Shown: positions 1 to 5,047 of the stretch, in pieces
Layout: each line of letters begins with the position of its first letter
How positions within the stretch are numbered: the first letter of the stretch is position 1
NCBI GenBank assembly: GCA_045119035.1
Contig: JBGVCU010000024.1
Location: 1-10,721 of the forward strand
From: CAYVQA01 sp045119035
GTDB lineage: Bacteria; Bacillota_I; Bacilli_A; ML615J-28; CAG-313
Direction of reading: 5' to 3'
DNA: 10,721 nucleotides
Translations under genes and position numbers: made by a program
Notes under the pieces: generated by a model
What the model was told of the DNA's origin: nothing
The model's database searches: none
What the model saw: the letters and a program-made list of their open reading frames with translations, nothing else

Positions 1-160
1 TTGTAGTTTAAGTGCTTTTGATCTTGAAAATCTAAACACTTAAAAGCTTTATACTCCGAGAGTTCCTTCCCAAGAGTCTGGTAAGATTTGTTGTAAACAA
101 CAAACTCACCAAATTTTAAAATAAATATATTTATTTATATATAATCTTCAACGTCTATAT
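1..160. other. Unassigned left edge, possible end of an upstream gene
   Basis: No gene can be assigned here. On the plus strand a frame ending at 41-43 (TAA) reads CSLSAFDLENLNT and could be the tail of a gene lying left of the window. After that stop the same frame continues open to about 118. On the minus strand a 44-codon frame (134 down to 3) is open, including KSYQTLGKELSEYKAFKC, but it has no ATG, GTG or TTG start. The G-rich third codon positions of the minus frame are unlike the other genes here. A minus-strand TATAAATA lies at 132-139. A pair TTTAAGTG (7-14) and CACTTAAA (36-43) could form a stem. The stretch from about 55 to 85 is richer in GC than its surroundings. It may be another decayed fragment. 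Confidence 0.25.
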
Positions 161-188
161 ATATGAACCTGAAGGTTCGTGTTTTTAT
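161..188 (+). terminator. Rho-independent terminator for a rightward transcript entering from the left
   Basis: GAACC (165-169) and GGTTC (174-178) pair across a TGAA loop. In RNA the stem extends outward through A-U and G-U pairs to 161-182, giving about nine pairs, and a short T run follows. This suggests that a plus-strand gene ends upstream, outside or at the edge of the window. Confidence 0.5.
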
Positions 189-203
189 CCGTTGATTTTA
201 TAT

Positions 204-250
204 AGTATACAAAAATATTAAAAACCATTAAAAATATTTAAATTTTTTAT
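204..250 (-). repeat. AT-rich block, copy 1 (inverted relative to the copy at 499-543)
   Basis: Positions 205-249 match 6859-6905 with three mismatches and one 2-base indel. They match the reverse complement of the copy at 499-543 less closely. Read on the minus strand, the block ends in GTATAC followed by TATATAAAA. As in the other two copies, a TATAAA-like element lies just beyond it. It could be an insertion-sequence end or an upstream promoter element. Confidence 0.6.
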
Positions 251-279
251 CGTTTTTGTTATTTTTTAAGAATTAGAAT

Positions 280-287
280 TATAAATA
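280..287 (+). promoter_or_regulatory. TATAAATA late-promoter-like core
   Basis: This is an exact match to the core of T4 late promoters, pointing right into the TnpB remnant and the spike gene. With DNA this AT-rich a chance match is quite possible. If active, it would transcribe the TnpB tail as part of the spike-gene leader. Confidence 0.3.
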
Positions 288-494
288 ATACTAAAAAATG
301 AAAGCAAAAGAAGTAGAGTAAAACGAGGTTTATTTTCATCTTCATTAGGTAAAGCATTAAATGCTAATATTAATGGAGCTTTAAATATTCTACGTAAATA
401 TCTACATTTAAAAGAAGTCAATGAGTTTTCTATTATACAGAAAATAATTGATAGAGGTCTTTTGTATAGACCAAACAGAATTACATTCTGTTAA
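285..494 (+). pseudogene. TnpB (IS200/IS605 family OrfB) C-terminal remnant, copy A
   Basis: An open frame with no start codon, limited upstream by TAA at 282-284, encodes the end of a TnpB protein. It reads SKRSRVKRGLF, then NANINGALNILRKYL, and ends RGLLYRPNRITFC before TAA at 492-494. The RGLF...NADxNGAxNI pattern is characteristic of the region running into the third RuvC motif of IS605-type TnpB. The aspartate expected in that motif (NADING) is asparagine here (codon 366-368). The zinc finger and all of the N-terminal part are missing. From 366 to 494 it is 93% identical to the minus-strand copy at 6924-7067 (9 differences in 129 bases). The TnpB 3' end is also where the guide (omega) RNA of such elements normally lies. 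It is surely not a working nuclease. Confidence 0.85.
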
Positions 495-498
495 ACAA

Positions 499-543
499 AA
501 TGTTAAAAAATTTTTTAATAGTTTTTAATACTTTTGAATACAT
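499..543 (+). repeat. AT-rich block, copy A, right after the TnpB stop
   Basis: The reverse complement of this 45-base block matches 6857-6910 with one mismatch and one 9-base gap. In both places it directly follows the TnpB tail and precedes a late-promoter-like ATAAATAC and a structural gene. It most simply represents the right end of the former insertion element, but a promoter role is also possible. Confidence 0.7.
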
Positions 544-548
544 AAATA
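541..548 (+). promoter_or_regulatory. Late-promoter-like CATAAATA before the spike gene
   Basis: One base differs from the T4 late core TATAAATA. It lies 25 bases before the spike ATG, a spacing that leaves a short leader. The matching position at the other TnpB tail carries GATAAATA (6846-6853, minus strand). Confidence 0.45.
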
Positions 549-558
549 CTTTAAACTT

Positions 559-578
559 CACAAATGAGCACAAATGAG
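559..578 (+). repeat. 10-bp tandem duplication across the spike start codon
   Basis: CACAAATGAG occurs twice in a row (559-568 and 569-578), giving two ATGs in different frames. The first ATG (564) opens a five-codon frame, MSTNE, that stops at TAA 579-581, just past the true start at 574. No good Shine-Dalgarno sequence is visible. The mini-frame could feed ribosomes to the real start. Confidence 0.7.
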
Positions 579-2595
579 TAAATTCTATAAAGGGATAGTA
601 GTTGATAACAACGATCCGTTAAGACGAGGAAGAGTAAAAGTCAAAATAAACGGAATACATGATGATACAGTAACTAAAGAAAGCCTGGTTTGGTCTGATG
701 TTATTCAACCTACATTTCTAGGAATTTCTGGAGGAACAGGATCATTTTCTGTTTTACAATTGAACACATCTGTTTGGGTTCAATATGATAACGATAACTT
801 TAGCAATCCTATTGTAGTAGGTGTTTTGGTTGGTGGCTCTGAAGGTCGTAATGGTTCATTTGACGTTGATTTAGCTTATGAAGGTGCTAAAGATCATCCT
901 GATTGGGCGACAGAATCAATACCATATCACGATGATGCAACGCCAAAAGCAAATTTAAGTAAAACAGGAACAGTTAATACAGTTCGAGACGACAAATACT
1001 TAACAACTGATGTAATAAAAACTCCATGTGGTCATACTATTGAATTTGATAATACTGCAAGCCGTGAAGGCATAAGAATACGTCACGGTAACGGTTTATC
1101 ATGCATCACGTTGAATAATGATGGAAGCATAGATATAAAAGCAGGATCAATAAGATTTAACGCTATCGAAGATATTATGTTTGATGCAGGTAGAAATATC
1201 TTTGTACGTGCTAAAAATGGAATATATCAAAAAACAGAAGATACAATTACATCAACAACAAAAACATTAGCACATCATGTTGATAAAATGCAATCGTACA
1301 TCAAAGAGCAAAAAATAGTTCAAGTTGATAGTGGTGATTATATGACTACTGTCAACAATGGTATGTATGGATTGACAACAACAGATAAAATCAATTTAAC
1401 AAGTAAGGAAAGTTCGTTTAGAGCAGAAGCCGATACAGATAGTGTATTAGTAGCAGGTACCGCTAACGTCACAATGAAAAACAATGGTGATGCATGTATA
1501 AGCAATCAAGGTGGAAATGTTATTGTAAATGGAAATATTGCGAAAATTAACACTAATTGCGAAGTTAAAGGTGGTGTAAATGCAACATCTGTAATTCAAT
1601 CAAGCTCATATATGTTAGCATTAGATTTCGCTCCTTGTATTCCAATGAACACTGCAATGCAAGCACTTAATGAGTCAGTTGATGATAAAGATAATTTACA
1701 AGAATATTTTAATAATCAAGTTAATTATATTAATAATGAATATAAAGAAATATTTAATGAAGATGATATTGAGTTGCAAAAAGAGAGGTTTGACAATTTA
1801 AACGATCATTATAATACTTTTAAAACTACAATGGAAAAGAAGTCAAAGGAAGTAAAAAATGCAATTTTGACTGATTATATCAATAATCAACGTTCTGTAT
1901 TTGGTGGCGTTAATAATGCTGAAGTACAAATGATGTCACGAGCTATCAATAATCCATTGACGATTGAAACACGAAATCCTGATGGTAAGAAATTGTTTGA
2001 AGAAACATCGTCATGTCCTTGTGATTGGCTTGATCCTTCGAACTGGTTTAATATAGATTTACCAGTATTTCCAACTTGGGATGATTTTAAAAATATGTTT
2101 GAGTTCAGTATAGAATTACCTGACTTATCAAATTTACTTCCAAATCTTCCTAGATTTAGTATGCTTGCATTAGTTCAAATGGTAATGCAAATTGCAAGTT
2201 TAGCAATTATTAAACTGTTAAGTATTTTTAGATCGATGATTTTAAGATTCTTAGCACCTATTATTCAGGCAATTAATAGAATTGTTAGTATCATTAATAT
2301 GATACCACCTAAAATTAAATTAGATTTGGATTTAAGAAATATTATTCAACTCCCATTATTCGATTTACCAAAATTTCCAACAACTGTTGGACTGCCTAAC
2401 ATTTGCTGTGAAGTAAACCAATGCAATATAACCAACTGTAATGGTAAACCAAAACAATACATAGACTCTTTAAACAAAAAAGCTGTTGAGATTTTTGGTA
2501 CAGAAGAAGAGAAGAAGCAATATGGTGTATCCACAGATACTTCTACTAATTCTGACGTTAAATCTAACCCAACACCAAATGGTATCGAAAAATAG
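574..2595 (+). CDS. gp5-like baseplate central spike/hub protein with C-terminal extension
   Basis: A 673-residue protein. Residues 1-90 look like the N-terminal OB-fold of T4 gp5/gpV baseplate proteins: MSKFYKGIVVDNNDPLRRGR, then VWVQYDNDNFSNPIVVGVLVGG. Residues about 150-345 (from PCGHTIEFDN) have the short beta-strand pattern of the gp5 C-terminal needle. T4 gp5 carries a lysozyme domain between these parts; here only a short linker (about 90-150) is present, so cell-wall cutting must come from elsewhere. Residues 346-673 are extra: a charged helical stretch (about 365-430), a CPC motif (C481, C483), a strongly hydrophobic run (528-577), and a cysteine cluster (C611, C612, C617, C622). ATG 574 is chosen because the OB-fold starts there; no clear ribosome binding site precedes it. 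The protein would form the membrane-piercing tip under the tail tube. The role of the extension is unknown. Confidence 0.85.
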   Translation: MSKFYKGIVVDNNDPLRRGRVKVKINGIHDDTVTKESLVWSDVIQPTFLGISGGTGSFSVLQLNTSVWVQYDNDNFSNPIVVGVLVGGSEGRNGSFDVDLAYEGAKDHPDWATESIPYHDDATPKANLSKTGTVNTVRDDKYLTTDVIKTPCGHTIEFDNTASREGIRIRHGNGLSCITLNNDGSIDIKAGSIRFNAIEDIMFDAGRNIFVRAKNGIYQKTEDTITSTTKTLAHHVDKMQSYIKEQKIVQVDSGDYMTTVNNGMYGLTTTDKINLTSKESSFRAEADTDSVLVAGTANVTMKNNGDACISNQGGNVIVNGNIAKINTNCEVKGGVNATSVIQSSSYMLALDFAPCIPMNTAMQALNESVDDKDNLQEYFNNQVNYINNEYKEIFNEDDIELQKERFDNLNDHYNTFKTTMEKKSKEVKNAILTDYINNQRSVFGGVNNAEVQMMSRAINNPLTIETRNPDGKKLFEETSSCPCDWLDPSNWFNIDLPVFPTWDDFKNMFEFSIELPDLSNLLPNLPRFSMLALVQMVMQIASLAIIKLLSIFRSMILRFLAPIIQAINRIVSIINMIPPKIKLDLDLRNIIQLPLFDLPKFPTTVGLPNICCEVNQCNITNCNGKPKQYIDSLNKKAVEIFGTEEEKKQYGVSTDTSTNSDVKSNPTPNGIEK

Positions 2596-2610
2596 TTCAC
2601 TTTAAACTAT
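2592..2610. terminator. Weak bidirectional hairpin over two convergent stop codons
   Basis: ATAGTT (2592-2597) pairs with AACTAT (2605-2610) across seven bases. On the plus strand it is followed by CTAATTTTTT, and on the minus strand directly by TTTTT. The spike stop (2593-2595) and the opposing gene's stop (2597-2599) both lie in it. The stem is short and AT-rich, so termination may be leaky. Confidence 0.4.
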
Positions 2611-3280
2611 CTAATTTTTTCAATGCATCCTCTAAAGAGCAACCCTTAATAGAGGATAATATATCACCCAAAGCAGATGAAAATGCCTTTCCTTGTGCTA
2701 GACTTAACTTTGATTGCTGTTTTTTAGCATGTTTTTGTAAATCATTTAAATCTAGGTTAGAAATTTGTGTTGATTTCTTAAGATTTTCTTCTTTAATCTT
2801 TTGTGCATCTAAAATAGTTTTTACATATGGTGATAGTTGTGCATTGTAACCAGTTTTTTGATTAATCTTAGAAATAACATTATTTATGTGTTTGGCACAT
2901 TCTAATTTCTGTTCTTCGGTTGTTTTTGCTTTCTTTAAAGTCTTAATACTATTTTTAAACTTAGTAACAAGGTTTTTTTTACTTTTTATAAAATCATCTC
3001 TGACTTTGTAGTGTTTTTGAACTAAAGTTACAAAATTCTCGAAATTCTCAGAATATTTCATATCTGAAACTTTTTTTACTTGATCGAAGATATAATTAAA
3101 ATTTTTATCTATATTATTATTAATAATAGATAAAAAATTTTTATACTGTGGATTTTTATTCATCATTTTATTAATGCGACGTTTTAATGAAATCCTTTGC
3201 TTTTTAATCTCGTTTGAACCATAGTTTAAATATTTGTTTAAAGTTTGAAATTCTGTTGTATTCTTAATTGAAATATTCAT
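2597..3280 (-). CDS. Lysine-rich helical protein of unknown function
   Basis: A 227-residue protein that I do not recognise. It is very rich in lysine and asparagine, has almost no proline after the N-terminus, and looks largely alpha-helical with possible coiled coil (for example VRDDFIKSKKNLVTKFKNSI). The C-terminus, KGCSLEDALKKLDSLK, is amphipathic. No signal peptide or membrane segment is seen. ATG 3280 is chosen because AGGAGA lies 7 bases upstream; the frame continues back to 3319 only through a TTG. The gene runs against the spike gene with a one-base gap, so the two transcripts must meet at the hairpin at 2592-2610. Its upstream region carries the repeat block at 3359-3500, which may control it. 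A basic helical protein could bind nucleic acid or act as a scaffold, but nothing here decides this. Confidence 0.7.
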   Translation of the reverse strand: MNISIKNTTEFQTLNKYLNYGSNEIKKQRISLKRRINKMMNKNPQYKNFLSIINNNIDKNFNYIFDQVKKVSDMKYSENFENFVTLVQKHYKVRDDFIKSKKNLVTKFKNSIKTLKKAKTTEEQKLECAKHINNVISKINQKTGYNAQLSPYVKTILDAQKIKEENLKKSTQISNLDLNDLQKHAKKQQSKLSLAQGKAFSSALGDILSSIKGCSLEDALKKLDSLK

Positions 3281-3358
3281 TTTATTTCTCCTATTGAAGA
3301 CTGTATTATTGTATAACAATTTTTATAAAAAATGCAATGATTTCTATAAAAATATTCC

Positions 3359-3500
3359 TTTATAAATCAATAAATTAAAATTTCAAAGTGTAGTTGAACT
3401 ATTGTTTGATTGAGTTCAAAGTGTAGTTGAACTCATGTTTGAGATAATTCAAAGTGTAGTTCAACTATTGTTTGAACTACTTAACTAATTGATTTATAAA
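3359..3500. repeat. 142-bp block bounded by 13-bp perfect inverted repeats
   Basis: TTTATAAATCAAT (3359-3371) and ATTGATTTATAAA (3488-3500) are exact reverse complements. Each arm carries TATAAATC, one base from the late-promoter core, pointing into the block. The three direct repeats at 3382-3480 fill the inside. Candidates are a divergent regulatory region, a replication origin, or a small non-autonomous mobile element. Confidence 0.7.
3382..3480. repeat. Three 33-bp direct repeats with palindromic half-sites
   Basis: Units start at 3382, 3415 and 3448, exactly 33 bases apart, each beginning TTCAAAGTGTAGTT. Unit 2 with its left flank forms GAGTTCAA-AGTGTAG-TTGAACTC (8-bp arms). Unit 3 forms GTAGTTCAA-CTATTGT-TTGAACTAC (9-bp arms). 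TTCAA/TTGAA half-sites recur throughout, as expected of iterons or an operator array. There are no unique spacers, so it is not a CRISPR array. Confidence 0.85.
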
Positions 3501-3591
3501 TTTTAAAAAAATAAAAATTAAATTTAATAATAATAATTATGTTTATATTAATAATAATATAAAAATAATTAATTGACAATAATGCATTAGA

Positions 3592-3792
3592 AATGATGAG
3601 GTTTCATCATTGTAAGGAATATATCTGGTTACCAGTTTTGATAGACAGAAATGTTATCAAAGGATATTTTCAAAAAAATAGTTTAAAATATGTTAAAATC
3701 CTTGATTTTTATCTTTTAAAAGATATAATAAAAATAGGAATCTTTTATATAAAATCACCAGATCTTTAGGTCAATAGCAGTTCACTAAGATC
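3592..3792 (+). promoter_or_regulatory. Hairpin-rich leader region upstream of rtcB
   Basis: Successive inverted repeats fill this stretch: AATGATGA-GGTT-TCATCATT (3592-3611), CTGGTTACCAG (3625-3635), TTTGATA/TATCAAA (3637-3661), AAGGAT/ATCCTT (3660-3703), ATCTTTTAAAAGAT (3711-3724), and GATCTTTAG/CTAAGATC (3761-3792, one bulge). The last loop holds a 16-base sequence repeated near 8631. A TATAAAAT at 3748-3755 could be a promoter. It may be a structured 5' leader or a small RNA; I recognise no known RNA family and no tRNA in it. Confidence 0.45.
3770..3785 (+). repeat. 16-bp dispersed inverted repeat, copy 1
   Basis: GTCAATAGCAGTTCAC is found exactly, in reverse complement, at 8631-8646. 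Here it forms the loop of the GATCTTTAG/CTAAGATC stem upstream of rtcB. Its base composition is richer in GC than the surrounding intergenic DNA, which makes chance less likely. Confidence 0.6.
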
Positions 3793-3848
3793 GTAACGAA
3801 ATTGAATATTATTGTATGCATTACTAAAAAGAACTAAAGGATTTAGAA

Positions 3849-4946
3849 ATGAAAGAAATTGATAATTATTGTTTGACCGGAAAATTTGCAAACGCAGTTA
3901 TCCATACTAATGATGTTGATCAAAATACACTTAATCAAATAACTGAAATGATTAACTGCGACGTTTCTGAAGGTAGTGTAATTCACATTATGCCTGATTG
4001 TCATGCTGGTAAAGGATGTACAATTGGAACAACTATGACTATTAAAGATAGAGTATGTCCTAATTTAGTTGGATGCGATGTAGGCTGTGGAATTTTATGT
4101 CTAAAGGTACAAGGCGAATTTACAGTTGATGATTTCTTAGATGCGTGTGAAAAAGTTCCATCAGGCGTAGGCAAGTACAATTCCGTAATAACTGTATTTG
4201 ATGATATTAAAAATTTATCATTTCAGTTAGAAAAACCTGAGCAAGTTTTATATTCTATTGGAACACTAGGAAGTGGCAACCACTTTATCGAATCAAATGA
4301 AGATGAAGATAAAAATCATTATATTGTAATTCATTCAGGTTCAAGAAATTTAGGAATTCAAGTGTGTTCTCATCATATGGAAATCGCTAAGAAGACTAAT
4401 CTAAGAGGATTAAAAGGTGAATTATCATTCTTAACAGGAACAGACCTAGACAATTATCTAAATGATATGAGAATTTGTCAAACCTATGCTCAGAAAAATC
4501 GTTTAGAGATTGCAAATACTATTTTAAGAAATTTAGGAAATGCTAGAATAGTTGATACATTTGAAACAGTTCACAACTATATTGATTTTGATGATATGAT
4601 TTTAAGAAAAGGCGCAATTTCATGTACTAGAGGTAAAAAAGTTCTAATTCCATTTAACATGAGAGATGGAAGTGTAATTGCTGTAGGTAAAGGTAATCCT
4701 GATTGGAATTTCTCCGGTCCACATGGTGCTGGTAGAATTATGTCTCGTTCTGAAGCAAAAAAGAATTTAACACTTGAAGAATACCAAAATGCAATGAAAG
4801 GAATTTCTTCCAGAACTGTATGTCAGAAAACAATTGATGAAGCACCACAAGTATATAAGGATGTTAAGGAAATTGAGAATCTGATTTTAGAAACAGTAGA
4901 AGTTCAGAAACATCTAAAGGTTATCGCAAACTATAAAGGATTCTAA
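3849..4946 (+). CDS. rtcB: RtcB-type RNA ligase
   Basis: A 365-residue RtcB, which joins RNA 2',3'-cyclic phosphate or 3'-phosphate ends to 5'-OH ends using GTP and Mn2+. Conserved signatures appear in family order: MPDCHAGKG (48-56), VGCDVGCG (74-81, with metal ligands D77 and C80), GSGNHFIE (141-148, H145), HSGSRNLG (162-169, H162), H242, and PHGAGRIMSR (291-300), where H292 corresponds to the histidine that becomes guanylylated. The C-terminus, VIANYKGF, matches the usual end of the family. It is shorter than the bacterial and archaeal enzymes (about 400-480 residues) but all active-site positions are present. ATG 3849 has AAAGGA about 8 bases upstream. T4 repairs host-cleaved tRNA with Pnkp and Rnl1; this phage probably uses RtcB for that purpose, by inference. 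It converges with the portal gene on a shared terminator. Confidence 0.95.
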   Translation: MKEIDNYCLTGKFANAVIHTNDVDQNTLNQITEMINCDVSEGSVIHIMPDCHAGKGCTIGTTMTIKDRVCPNLVGCDVGCGILCLKVQGEFTVDDFLDACEKVPSGVGKYNSVITVFDDIKNLSFQLEKPEQVLYSIGTLGSGNHFIESNEDEDKNHYIVIHSGSRNLGIQVCSHHMEIAKKTNLRGLKGELSFLTGTDLDNYLNDMRICQTYAQKNRLEIANTILRNLGNARIVDTFETVHNYIDFDDMILRKGAISCTRGKKVLIPFNMRDGSVIAVGKGNPDWNFSGPHGAGRIMSRSEAKKNLTLEEYQNAMKGISSRTVCQKTIDEAPQVYKDVKEIENLILETVEVQKHLKVIANYKGF

Positions 4947-5009
4947 ATTTTAGAATTGATAAAAATTATCACTTTGGAGAATCTTATTATTCTATATATT
5001 AAATGCATT

Positions 5010-5044
5010 AAAAAAGCATCTACAAAAATTGTAGATGCTTTTTT
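5010..5044. terminator. Strong bidirectional terminator between rtcB and the portal gene
   Basis: A perfect 16-bp stem, AAAAAAGCATCTACAA (5010-5025) with TTGTAGATGCTTTTTT (5029-5044), closes on a three-base loop. The A and T runs at the stem ends provide a U tract in either direction, so it serves both convergent genes. Confidence 0.9.
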
Positions 5045-5047
5045 ATT

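Noticed and set aside
55..90. tRNA-like GC-richer stretch
   Set aside because: No cloverleaf can be drawn on either strand: no matching acceptor stem and no TTCRA loop at the right distance.
2346..2600. Minus-strand frame opposite the end of the spike gene
   Set aside because: It overlaps a well-supported gene completely and overlaps the start of the 2597-3280 stop region; no ribosome binding site or recognisable motif.
3382..3480. CRISPR-like array
   Set aside because: The 33-bp units are repeats along their whole length; there are no unique spacers and only three units.
3573..3578. TTGACA as a -35 box for rtcB
   Set aside because: No TATAAT-like sequence lies 16-18 bases downstream, and it is 270 bases before the gene.
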